DNA of 64,000 nucleotides, from positions 62,001-126,000 of the forward strand of contig NZ_JACHCE010000006.1 in the NCBI RefSeq assembly GCF_014200605.1, in the 5' to 3' direction. Below the pieces are notes generated by a model that did no database searches, had not been told where the DNA came from, and saw only the letters and a list, made by a program, of their open reading frames with translations. The position numbers and the translations under genes are program-made. Positions within the stretch are counted from its first letter, which is position 1; each line of letters begins with the position of its first letter. Positions 34,901-40,608 of the stretch are shown in pieces. The stretch comes from Pedobacter cryoconitis. Lineage in GTDB: Bacteria > Bacteroidota > Bacteroidia > Sphingobacteriales > Sphingobacteriaceae.

Positions 34901-37568
34901 TTTGCAGCACACCTGTAGCGTCTGCTCTGGTAAGCACTACTGCCTGTTTAATCAGTTCTGATCTGAGTAATACAGCTTCTGTTTCTGCGGGTTCCACCCT
35001 AAACCCCCTGATTTTAACCTGATCATCCTTACGTCCTGCAAAAGCGATATTACCATCAGGAAGCCAGCTGGCAAGATCCCCTGTCCGGTATAAACGTTCT
35101 CCACTATCTTTAACAAAAACATGAGGGATAAAAGCTTTCGCTGTAAGTTCTGGCTGGTGGAAATAGCCACTGGCCAGACCTGCACCTCCAAGATATAATT
35201 CGCCGGTCACACCTATAGGCAACAGCTCCAGGTTCTCATCCATAATATAAGCACTCCGGTAGTTTAAAGGCCGGCCTATCGGAATTTCAGCAAACTGATC
35301 ATCCTGTTTAAGCTGATAGCTTAAAGAAAATGTGGTATTCTCTGTAGGCCCATACCCGTTATATAGCTTCAAATCCGGATAATCTGCTAAAACCCTGGCT
35401 GCACGCTGCATAGAAAATCTTTCCCCCCCAACAATCACAGCCGAAAGATTTTCAAAGACGGCAAGATCCGTATCCGCTAATAAGTTAAACCAGCCGGTAG
35501 TAAAAAACATTTTATTCACGCCATAATTGCTGATGATCTTTTTCAGCTCTGTGCTGTCCATCAGCCTGGCTTTATTGGCCAGAATCAACTGACCTCCATT
35601 CAATAAGGCAGACCAGTATTCAAAAGTTGTCGCATCAAAAGCCGGAGAACCTGCTGCCAGTACCCGGTCCCCAGGATTAAAAGGAAAATAACTTTTCGCT
35701 TTAACCAGACTGACCACATTCTGGTGTGATACAATTACTCCTTTTGGCGTACCTGTAGAACCGGAAGTATACATAATATAGGCTGCTGAATCAGCTGCAA
35801 TGCTGACCTCCTGTATCAGGGCATGAGACAACCTGAGTTTATCCATTAAAATTAATTCCGGAACATCAAACAACGAAACATAATTTGCTGTTGTAATTGC
35901 TATCGGACTATCCAGGTCAGCAATTAGTATTTTAACCCTTTCCAGGGGGTACTCCGGATCTATCGGCACATAAGCTGCACCACACTTCAACAGGGCTAGT
36001 ATGGAAATAATCAACGCCGGTGAACGGTCTATTCCTACCGGAACCGGTACCCCCGGTTTTACACCTCTTTCCTGCAAATGATAAGCCAGGCGGTCAGACT
36101 CCTGATCCAGCTCTGCAAAAGTATATGAAAGGGCCTCTGATTGTAAAGCTACTGCATCCGGACGAATTACTGCCTGCTCCTTAAACAAAGATACTATAGT
36201 ATCTGCGGAAGCATATTTCTCCTGTTCATTACTAAAATTTTTAAGCAGTTGTAATTCCTCGTCTGGCAGGAGCTGAATACCGGAAACCGGAAGATCTAAG
36301 GCACCAGGGAATTGCTCCAGAATGGAGATAAACCTTTTCGCAAACCAGGCGATCTCTTCCGGATTGAAATAAGCATGGTTATAAATAAATTCAATCTGTG
36401 CCGGATGGCCTTCTCCAAATTCCTGCCAGAATATTTCCAGTGGTACCCTTTTATGGTTATTTCTGATCAAACAGAAATCAGCCTGAGTATCTGTACCAAA
36501 ATCTGGTGTAAAATCAAGTCTTCCATAGTTTACAATCACATCGAAAAGGGGCGTTTCCTCACCCGAATTACCAGTTAATGTTTTCAGCTCACTTGGCAGA
36601 TAATGATAATGCGGGTAATCTTCTCTCCATGTATTTGATAACCGGGCCATCAGTTCAGATAGTGTCTGCTCAGGAATATAATGACCACAAAAAGGTAATA
36701 ATCCAGAAAACATGCCTACACATTTTCTTTCCTCCCTTGTGCCTCTTTTATGCAGTGAAACCCCTAAAACAGGCTGATGCTGACCTGTTGTCCTTGCAAA
36801 ATATATAGTCAGTGCTGCAAGCATCAGTTTCTGGATTCCTGCAGTACTACTGGTATTTAAAGTTTTGATGATGGCGTCCTGCGCCGGATTCAGGGTAAGC
36901 AGATGTATACCACTGCTCTGCTGTTCTACTGGTTTATATTTTTTATTCAGCAGAACCGGAAAAGCACCCTGAATTTTCTGCTCCCAGTATTTCTTTGTTG
37001 CCGCATAAGCTGATGACTGATAATAGTCAGCTGTGGTTTTCATCAGGCTGAGATAAGAATGGTTTTTAGTATTTATCGCCTTCTTATCCGCTCTGAAATA
37101 CTCACCTAAACTATTCAGCCAGTTTGAAAGACCAAAACCATCCATGACCAAATGATGAAATCTCGAAAAATACCAATAGCTGCCTTCATCGATTTTTAAC
37201 AAATAATGTTCATGAGCCAGAACATCAGGTTTCAGCCGCATAGGTTTGTCCAGCAGTTCCTGCATCCATACCCGCGCATTTTCTTCGGGATTTGGCCGGG
37301 TACTAAAATCTTTTTCTGTTAAAACATCTTTGTAGTCCTGATCTGATGCCAGGGCAATAGGTTCCGGATAATCAAAATCAAACCTGAGCCGGAACACATC
37401 ATGTGCAGCTAATGCATTCTCCAGTGCAGAAGAAAACCAGGCTTTGTCTAAATGACCTGTCAAAATCAGATAAAAACCCAGATTGTAATCCGGACTATAA
37501 TGATGCATGAGCTGATCAATATAAATATCTTGCTGAGCGGGATGCAGGGGAAACTTTTTTTCAGTCAT
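22905..37568 (-). CDS. Four-module nonribosomal peptide synthetase with N-methyltransferase and thioesterase
   Basis: 4887 residues, cytoplasmic. Approximate domains: C1 1-430 (HHLVMDG ~138); A1 450-950 (TSGSTG ~604); T1 Ser ~989; C2 (HHIAADG ~1177); A2 (~1644); T2 Ser ~2032; C3 (HHIAADG ~2220); A3 (~2693) split by an N-methyltransferase (VLEIGCGTG ~3069); T3 LGGDS, Ser ~3493; C4 (HHAILDG ~3698); A4 (~4167); T4 Ser ~4554; thioesterase GHSFGG, Ser ~4690. Pocket residues by eye against GrsA: A1 and A2 DAFFIGGTFK (Val-like), A3 DFWNIGMVHK (Thr, canonical), A4 DAQDVGEVVK (uncertain; Gln-like or basic). Predicted core: Val-Val-N-Me-Thr-X. No epimerisation domain. C1 without a preceding A domain implies a starter from another protein. 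No MbtH or phosphopantetheinyl transferase gene is in the window. Confidence 0.97.
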   Translation of the reverse strand: MTEKKFPLHPAQQDIYIDQLMHHYSPDYNLGFYLILTGHLDKAWFSSALENALAAHDVFRLRFDFDYPEPIALASDQDYKDVLTEKDFSTRPNPEENARVWMQELLDKPMRLKPDVLAHEHYLLKIDEGSYWYFSRFHHLVMDGFGLSNWLNSLGEYFRADKKAINTKNHSYLSLMKTTADYYQSSAYAATKKYWEQKIQGAFPVLLNKKYKPVEQQSSGIHLLTLNPAQDAIIKTLNTSSTAGIQKLMLAALTIYFARTTGQHQPVLGVSLHKRGTREERKCVGMFSGLLPFCGHYIPEQTLSELMARLSNTWREDYPHYHYLPSELKTLTGNSGEETPLFDVIVNYGRLDFTPDFGTDTQADFCLIRNNHKRVPLEIFWQEFGEGHPAQIEFIYNHAYFNPEEIAWFAKRFISILEQFPGALDLPVSGIQLLPDEELQLLKNFSNEQEKYASADTIVSLFKEQAVIRPDAVALQSEALSYTFAELDQESDRLAYHLQERGVKPGVPVPVGIDRSPALIISILALLKCGAAYVPIDPEYPLERVKILIADLDSPIAITTANYVSLFDVPELILMDKLRLSHALIQEVSIAADSAAYIMYTSGSTGTPKGVIVSHQNVVSLVKAKSYFPFNPGDRVLAAGSPAFDATTFEYWSALLNGGQLILANKARLMDSTELKKIISNYGVNKMFFTTGWFNLLADTDLAVFENLSAVIVGGERFSMQRAARVLADYPDLKLYNGYGPTENTTFSLSYQLKQDDQFAEIPIGRPLNYRSAYIMDENLELLPIGVTGELYLGGAGLASGYFHQPELTAKAFIPHVFVKDSGERLYRTGDLASWLPDGNIAFAGRKDDQVKIRGFRVEPAETEAVLLRSELIKQAVVLTRADATGVLQMIAYVVPESDFEQEALLGWLETQLPVYMIPSHVVVLDQIPLTANGKTDKKALPAPEQTKDKQVEMPRNPTEQRLSEIWMELLQRPLIGIHDDFFKLGGHSLMVMRVSAFIRNEWGLEVAPTVLFHCKTIARLAVHINGLQGKEVKVLEMISPDAAAAGNLPVSFGQERLWFIDRVYGSVQYHIPLIFKIRGVFDLDALLSSFNHIVNRHEVLRTVIRQENGLPYQYILEKNTWKAEVLNEHAAASDPEKLQELVDSLLSKPFMLSEEHLLRVHIIRISETEQLLVTNIHHIAADGWSLSIFYQELMAAYHAYAGDQEPELPVLNIQYGDYARWQRKHETALKPQLDYWQQKLSGTTALNLPLDFNRPAVQSVNGNAINFKVSELLTAQLKQLSAQQDVTLYMTLLSAFKVLMHRYCAQDDICVGTAVSGRVQQDLEGLIGFFVNTLALRTDLSADPDFLEVLQRVKATTLEAYDHQEAPFEKVVKLVTGDRDTSRSPLFQVAFILQNTPEMPEMKLGSARLESISPNYRTSQFDLHFSFTETPGGLIAEVSYCTDLFMESAIRRLTGHFENLLQAIVLEPGAKIAAINLMSAEEIQEIRHFSNEQERYTGQETIVSLFKDQAALYPEHIALQTAVTSLTFRQLDEQSGRLAAYLIEKGVKPGMPVPVCIDRSPELIISILALLKAGCAYVPVDPDYPLERIRFLLADLNSPVAVVTRNYAALFDLAELVLIDEIILPQAAAKVSLSADSPAYIMYTSGSTGKPKGVLVSHRNVVSLVKAKSFFPFEPGDRILAAGSPAFDAATFEYWSALLNGARLILAEKSVLMDSTQLKKIIRQQQVNKMFFTTGWFNLLADTDITVFETLSAVIVGGERFSPARAKMVRTRYPHLQLFNGYGPTENTTFSLSYQLNEPGAAEVPVGKPLSFRSAYILDKNQSPVSIGITGELYVGGAGLADGYFHQPELTAQFFIPHPFLKDTNERLYRTGDLARWLPDGNITFEGRKDDQVKIRGFRVEPGETEAALLQSSWIKQAVVLTRTDATGVLQLLAYVVAEPDFEQETVYTWLETQLPAYMIPAHILVLDEIPLTANGKVDKQALPAPEQTKDRPLEMPRNQTEQRLSEIWMELLQISLVSIHDDFFRLGGHSLMVMRVSAFIRNEWGLEVAPTVLFSCKTIARLAAHINGLQGNEVQLLEVISPDASAEGHLPVSFGQERLWFIDRLHGSIQYHIIVTFKINGVFDLNALISAFNHIVNRHEVLRTVIRQEDGLPYQHILEKDTWKAEVLNDHPAASDPEKLHGLIDELVTRPFILSEEHMLRAHIIRMNSTTHILVANIHHIAADGWSMSILAKELEESYHAYAAGKIPVLPVLPVQYGDYARWQRNREASLATKLDYWQRKLAGTALLNLPVDFARSAMQSVRGETMKLKLSKTLTAQLKQFSVQQDVTLYMTLLAAFKVLLNRYCSQDDICVGGAISGRMQQELEGLIGFFVNTLALRTDLSGDPDFSEVLQRVKATTLEAYDHQEAPFEKVVKLVMGERDTSRNPLFQVVFVLQNAPEMPAMKMGDAVMERTAGHYRTSQFDLHFSVFETADGLYADVAYCSDLFRASTIRRLTEHFEALLHAIVLNPAVKIADIPMLGAEESRQLLQDFSGAEADYPVEETIVSLFQKQVLRTPDRIALTFETQGLSYLQLEKRSDALAVRLRREGVTQGSLVPICTGHALEMMIGIMGVLKAGGVYVPVDPEYPQDRIRFMLEDTKATLILVLEHTVPVLESLTTARLICLSDQLEDVESTELLPAVEPEHPAYIIYTSGSTGRPKGVIIPHRNVVRLFMTSVPLYDFNEQDVWTMFHSYCFDFSVWEMYGALFYGGRIVIVPRAIAKDTIAFASLLSTEKVTVLNQTPSAFYVLQEYVSGSPQPLSLRYVIFGGEALHPSRLKGWHQWYPECKLINMYGITETTVHVTYQEIGEQEMNSGGSKIGKPIPTLYAYILDARLQPVPIGVPGELFVAGAGVASGYLNREELTRERFIPHPFSADPEEKIYRTGDLGRWMEDGSIEYLGRIDTQVKIRGYRIEPGEIEHALNRLSQVAENCVVLKADAAHDKKLVCYYVPDHEIVKELEQSLYEDQVNNWKILYEDTYGNSASDTGDEEFNIAGWNDSFTGGAIPAADMEAWLNDIAGVILSQQPENVLEIGCGTGMIYYQLAPHIKSYAGVDLSEVSIAQIRHHVSQHAAQFPVTHLRACGAHEVKAGEMEKTDTVIMNSVIQYFPGEDYLTRIIAANISRLEGSGRIILGDVRDYRLLYAFKSRLSLAKIQERADVAEFQWLVDQEMMKEEELCFTPDYFYQLGLQFPEISHVEIRWKGGDYVNELSLYRFTVILHIGLKKEVREVPWLAWDGIKAKTEQLFEDLPAEIAISGIPNPRLWKERQLLHALNNHSAINVRDFIRATEQPGAENEKVMLLLNTAVEKGYQIRMMPANDPLQMELLLELEPKGDLIAPLYQANPELPFTNIPLFPDITAILQKQIRQELSAAIPDYMVPADLIALQRMPVTGNGKTDRGFLSRLEDQQWKHHAEYQAPATEREELLADIWMEILGLDRVGVKDNFFELGGDSIRVVKVAARIRKLTGMEVSVADIYRSRTILELAELLASYSGNGGEMVAVEQELQQLEAWFMPLLSGREPLDAIYPMSDIQCGMIYASLRDPESAVYHDQFLYPVARYMNVALFEQALSMVVAKHEILRTTFQPDLHEQGLQTVRRNMPVKVILLDRTSSNAEELRSYLRAYLEKEREKPFDLENGPLWRATLVNWQEGTVFVLQFHHAILDGWSVAAFNTELFNLYLQLEKGNAIPSMQRLKGSYRDFVVQNMVGRKASLNHDFWKMEMEDHQRLDLFTATENHNDLVAGYSKEMLNSLKNLAKEQRLSLKGIFLGATLYTIGMLSYHRRLTIGLVTNNRPVVEDGDQLLGCFLNTVPFVFDMPDGTDTWLSYFRKVEDKLQLLKSYDLTSLSEIARINGASAPQENPFFDIIFNFINFHIYDELEEDLMDVSIDQRWLANVSYGLSNTFLDCSVSLTGDTMAVVFSQGRTLQSDKTLKDLQHYFDQVLDCFLHRLTDRISKQSFLSDREQRLLLREYNDTDAALPSDATLISCFEEAVLLYPENIALIAEGKNYTYKELKTWADQLATCLIAAGVSPGMFVLLLADRLADTVAGMLAIMKAGAAYVPVEPDMSVARINGILEDTGAGFMVGHAQPDSLLLADKTCWISTAMTDTPIASSFPVPSPSSNAYVIYTSGSTGMPKGVPVKHRSVLNLIWYYAPEIGFTTEERVLQFYSFSFDASVQLVFLPLIHGATLVIPEKEALQDPDKFRLLLQEKSISHLDLTPGFLQSLGQSSLAESVKRIVVGGEECPPELAAFWGKRLDFNNEYGPTESTVVATRYRYAAGEQGRRLPIGKPIPNLRIYILDEDLQLLPAGVAGEICISGEGLSPGYLNRPEQNLERFIPDQFNWDPAAKMYRTGDIGRWRSDGQLEYLGRADDQVKIRGYRVEPAEVEAVLLLQDDLKQAAVVVHTDELGDKRLLAYLVPAASTAVEAIEAALRERLPAYMVPSHLFLMDELPLTLSGKIDRRSLISLGLPLPGIAEPVAPANEIERMLLGIWQQLLGIKQISTADDFFVLGGHSLSTLRLLGRIRQAGYDIQLQEILSHSTIIRLALLLEDRKVDEQVLSLRKSVNAHVLLLNHSGKQQQVFLLPGSNGTSEGYDELANALSDWAKLYGIQMMGALENEKPLHSMEEIAALQVSWIREIQPKGPYHLIGHSFGGHVLYEMIRQLEQSGEDVGIAVILDAATNLKGEGDQEIFEAAQVMEFVQTAIRKYNMQGLMSPSFSDELQMEVETLMQQNIIPCMTDLLRNKVVTQREDTDLIFRIMDLHITNMLMPYRVLGKVKVPLTIVKATVNPLLHSNDALGWQEHSRQVKVMTTPGDHFSMLREPFVKALALTLKGVFVSAEETLIDES

Positions 37569-37947
37569 AAATTTATTTTTAAAAACTTAGAAATTTCAGG
37601 ATTAAATAACAGAAGTTTAATACCCCACAAACGCACACATTATCTATAATAGCAACAAATGATTAAACAACGATATTCATAAAGATATATTTATTAATAT
37701 AGCCACAAAAATTATTTTCACTGAAAACAACCACTATTTGTAATTTAATATTTTATGTAATAATATAATTACATTTTACAGCCATAACAGATAACCAAAA
37801 TCCTATCTTTTATGTTAAAATGTTATTTCCAGGAGAATCAGATAAAGAAAGGAACTTCAAAATCTCAGAGGATAAATTGTATGGATAAAATTATGACAAA
37901 CCATTTATACGAACGCTTGTTATAGCGGCAAATCAATATAGGCTGTT
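37569..37947. other. Divergent intergenic region upstream of the NRPS
   Basis: About 380 bp, very AT-rich, between the NRPS start and the small gene at 37948. It must carry promoters for both. I saw no clear operator or riboswitch. Confidence 0.5.
37628..37659 (-). promoter_or_regulatory. Candidate NRPS promoter
   Basis: On the minus strand TTTG (37659-37656), 20 bases, then TGCGTTTG (37635-37628). The -7 box deviates from TAnnTTTG at one of the two leading bases and the spacing is one base long. About 60 bp before the NRPS ATG. Weak candidate. Confidence 0.3.
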
Positions 37948-38136
37948 ATGAAAGTAAAAATTAAAGACAAAGACAAATTTGATCCTGTTAAAGGATTCTC
38001 TTATCGCAAACGCGGATATTATTTCCATGCAGATGAAGATTTCAGAGAAGATTGGGATTGGGGAAAAACAAAAACTGAAGGATTAGCTAAAGATCATTTG
38101 GTAGAAAAAAAGACTACCGATAGCCTTATCTCTTAA
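37948..38136 (+). CDS. Small charged hypothetical protein
   Basis: 62 residues, rich in Lys, Asp and Glu, with an aromatic centre (KRGYYFHADEDFREDWDWG). Not recognised. No signal peptide. A second small charged gene follows after 38 bp, so the two may be co-transcribed. Codon use looks coding. Confidence 0.55.
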   Translation: MKVKIKDKDKFDPVKGFSYRKRGYYFHADEDFREDWDWGKTKTEGLAKDHLVEKKTTDSLIS

Positions 38137-38174
38137 TTGATGTCCCTGTAACTAAGAATTATATATAAATCATC

Positions 38175-38351
38175 ATGGAAAAGAAAAGAAAAAAACCATC
38201 AGAAATTGATACGCATAAAGCAATGACAAAGGCTGGAGGTTCAAAACCAGAAAAGCCAAAAACAGATGAGCCGCTTGCTGAGAAAGACGAAGTAAAACAA
38301 GCTGAAGAAAACATGCGTAAACATGTTACAAATGAGCATAAAGCGCGTTAA
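38175..38351 (+). CDS. Small lysine/glutamate-rich hypothetical protein
   Basis: 58 residues from ATG 38175 to TAA 38349-38351, starting MEKKRKKPSEIDTHKA and ending in RKHVTNEHKAR. Very hydrophilic and probably disordered. Not recognised. It follows the other small gene by 38 bp on the same strand. Confidence 0.5.
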   Translation: MEKKRKKPSEIDTHKAMTKAGGSKPEKPKTDEPLAEKDEVKQAEENMRKHVTNEHKAR

Positions 38352-38407
38352 GGTAAAGGTGCCAACCTACCTTTATACGATTACAAGAAGATAGGTTGAC
38401 TATTCCG

Positions 38408-39781
38408 TTAATTCTCTGTTTGACCAGGATATCGATCAAAAAGCAATTTCATTTGCTCTGCTATTTTCGGATTCTCTTCAATTACATTCACCTTTTCACC
38501 CGGATCATAAGCCAGATTAAATAATTCAAATTTACCTGCGGTAATTTTATCCGAAATACCATTGGTTGACTGACCGCCTTTAACTTCTCTGTATTTCCAG
38601 TTGTCTTTTCGTACAGCCTCACAAATACCGCTGTTAACTATATAAATCTCCCGGTGTGGAGGATGTTTAATGCCTTTTTGCAGCAGCACATCAGCAATAG
38701 CCTCTCCATCAAGTGTTCTGCCTTCAGGCAATGGCGTACCAGCCCATTTAGCCAATGTAGGCAGCACATCCAGATTACTGATCATATCAGTAACAACTGC
38801 CCCTTCAGGAGTATGATTTTTCCAGTAGACGATAAAAGGCTCACGCACCCCACCTTCATAACTTTCACCTTTACTTCCGCGAAAGATCCCTGCTGTACCG
38901 GCATGCCAGCGTTTTGTAGCCCCATCAGCAGACATCCGGTCTGGAAAATCTATCCACGGTCCGTTATCACTGGAAAAAATAAATATAGTCTGTTCCGCTA
39001 AACCCTGCTGCTCTACAGCGGCCCATACTTCTGCCAGACTCGCATCCAATTGTTCTACCACATCTCCAAGCGGCCCGCCTTCAGAACGTCCCCGGTTCTT
39101 TTTCGAAGAGGCAAATGCAACTGGTAAATGCGGCATATTGTGCGCCAGATATAAGAAAAATGGCTTATTCTTCTGCTGTTTCTTAATATAGCTTACTGCC
39201 TCATTTTTATACAACTCAGTAAGAGATGAATCAGCAGGTCTGATAATTTCAGGTTTACGGTTCCTGAAAATCTTTAAAGTCGTATCTGTTTTCACATAAG
39301 GTGCGTGATAATCATGACTGTATAACATCCCATAATAAGAATCAAATCCCTGCGCATTTGGATGGTTATAAACTTCATGATCTCCAAGGTGCCACTTCCC
39401 TATCATTGCCGTATTATAGCCCCCTTTTTTCAGCATTTCTGCAATGGTGACCTCCTGATCATGTAATCCTTGCGATGATCCTGGCCCGATGACAACAGGC
39501 AAATCCATTCGGGTAGCATATCTTCCAGTTAATAATGATGCCCTGGAAGGTGTGCAGGAAGGACTGGTCACTACATAATTAGTAGCCCTGATTCCTTTCT
39601 GAGCCATCTTATCTAAAAATGGGGTCATTATAACCGGATTACCATAACAACTGAGATCAGAATATCCCATATCATCGGCTAATACAAAGATAATATTAGG
39701 CTGTTGTTTCTGCTGTGCATAAATATTTCCTGAAATAAACAGGAAAATATAAAGAAAGACATATTTAATTAGCGAATTCAT
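38408..39781 (-). CDS. Exported sulfatase (formylglycine type)
   Basis: 457 residues. Signal peptide 1-22 (ends NIYAQ). Metal-binding ADD is at residues 35-37 in IIFVLADDMGYSD. The active-site signature C76-T-P-S-R-A-S-L-L-T-G carries the cysteine converted to formylglycine, and GKWHLG is the second sulfatase signature. A further metal-binding block is SSDNGPW. It removes sulfate from carbohydrate or aryl esters in the periplasm. No maturase gene is in the window, so one must be elsewhere. It is followed upstream on the same strand by a small membrane protein gene (20 bp gap). Confidence 0.92.
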   Translation of the reverse strand: MNSLIKYVFLYIFLFISGNIYAQQKQQPNIIFVLADDMGYSDLSCYGNPVIMTPFLDKMAQKGIRATNYVVTSPSCTPSRASLLTGRYATRMDLPVVIGPGSSQGLHDQEVTIAEMLKKGGYNTAMIGKWHLGDHEVYNHPNAQGFDSYYGMLYSHDYHAPYVKTDTTLKIFRNRKPEIIRPADSSLTELYKNEAVSYIKKQQKNKPFFLYLAHNMPHLPVAFASSKKNRGRSEGGPLGDVVEQLDASLAEVWAAVEQQGLAEQTIFIFSSDNGPWIDFPDRMSADGATKRWHAGTAGIFRGSKGESYEGGVREPFIVYWKNHTPEGAVVTDMISNLDVLPTLAKWAGTPLPEGRTLDGEAIADVLLQKGIKHPPHREIYIVNSGICEAVRKDNWKYREVKGGQSTNGISDKITAGKFELFNLAYDPGEKVNVIEENPKIAEQMKLLFDRYPGQTEN

Positions 39782-39801
39782 ATCATTTTTTGAGGCAGGT
39801 T

Positions 39802-40122
39802 TTAATCTTTTAAATCAGAAATGCTGTAAAGTCCTATATAGAGTATAAAAAACAAAGCAACTAACCCCATCAGCACAAGACCAATAATTGCAATCACTTT
39901 ACTTGCTCTTAAAATTGAAATAGAACTGCTTGTATATAAGTTTGGATTGGCTTTGTAAATCGCATTCGATTTATTATTTAAAACTACCGCAATAATCCCC
40001 AGTACAAAACCTGGCAGCAGATAAAAGAAATAGCCGAAAAGAGACATAATTGACAGTGCAAATATCAATGCGCTATCGTTAATGGGCTTTTTGAAATAGG
40101 GTGGTTCAGTATTTAAATACAT
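39802..40122 (-). CDS. Small DUF4190-like membrane protein
   Basis: 106 residues with two or three hydrophobic segments (about 18-45 and 75-100) separated by a polar stretch containing ILRASKVIAIIGL. Similar small proteins of Bacteroidota are of unknown function. It probably heads a two-gene unit with the sulfatase. Confidence 0.65.
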   Translation of the reverse strand: MYLNTEPPYFKKPINDSALIFALSIMSLFGYFFYLLPGFVLGIIAVVLNNKSNAIYKANPNLYTSSSISILRASKVIAIIGLVLMGLVALFFILYIGLYSISDLKD

Positions 40123-40270
40123 AGGAACAATGCTTACAGATTAAATATAATTATATATCCTGATAAACTGGCTTAATTGCCCCCTGAAATTGCCGTATTC
40201 ACCCCCTTATTTTCAAAATTAAAGCGTCTAAATTTAATAAGCAGTAAAAAGACAAATTAAAACAAAGGCT

Positions 40271-40600
40271 ATGAAACCAGTTAGTGACAGAATGTATTCA
40301 ATTATCGTGTTATATGATATGTATACGAGTTTTTTTTCCAGAGTAATTGATGGAATTTCTGATCAGGATGCTCAGAACAGACTAAACACTAAAGCAAAGA
40401 TTAAAATCAGTCCGCTATTAAAAGAGATATTATTAAATATCACCGATGAAAAACTTGACAGTCTATTTGAAATGATGCCAGGACAAACCTTCTCCATTTA
40501 TGAACTCATTACTTTCACCACCTACCGGGAAGCGAGTTGTATCGGACAAATTGCTTTATGGCGCAGACTGTTAAATTATCCAGCTATGAAATACGATTAA
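40271..40600 (+). pseudogene. DinB-like protein gene with an internal in-frame deletion
   Basis: 109 residues. The N-terminus (LYDMYTSFFSRVIDGISDQD, QNRLNTKA) and C-terminus (ISPLLKEILLNITDEKL, then FEMMPGQTF and TYREASCIGQIALWRRLL) match the two ends of a DinB-superfamily protein that is usually about 150-170 residues long. The middle, including the N-H-I-A-W helix that normally follows NTKA and carries a metal-ligand histidine, is missing at the KA/KIKIS junction near residue 44. The frame is intact, so a short protein may still be made, but metal binding is probably lost. Comparison is from memory of the family. Its stop is 8 bp from the convergent symporter stop. Confidence 0.6.
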
Positions 40601-40608
40601 TTAATTAA

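Noticed and set aside
23152..36808. Several plus-strand frames of 62-123 codons within the NRPS gene (for example 26925-27293 and 31324-31695)
   Set aside because: They are antisense shadows of a long, domain-rich coding gene and have no recognisable content.
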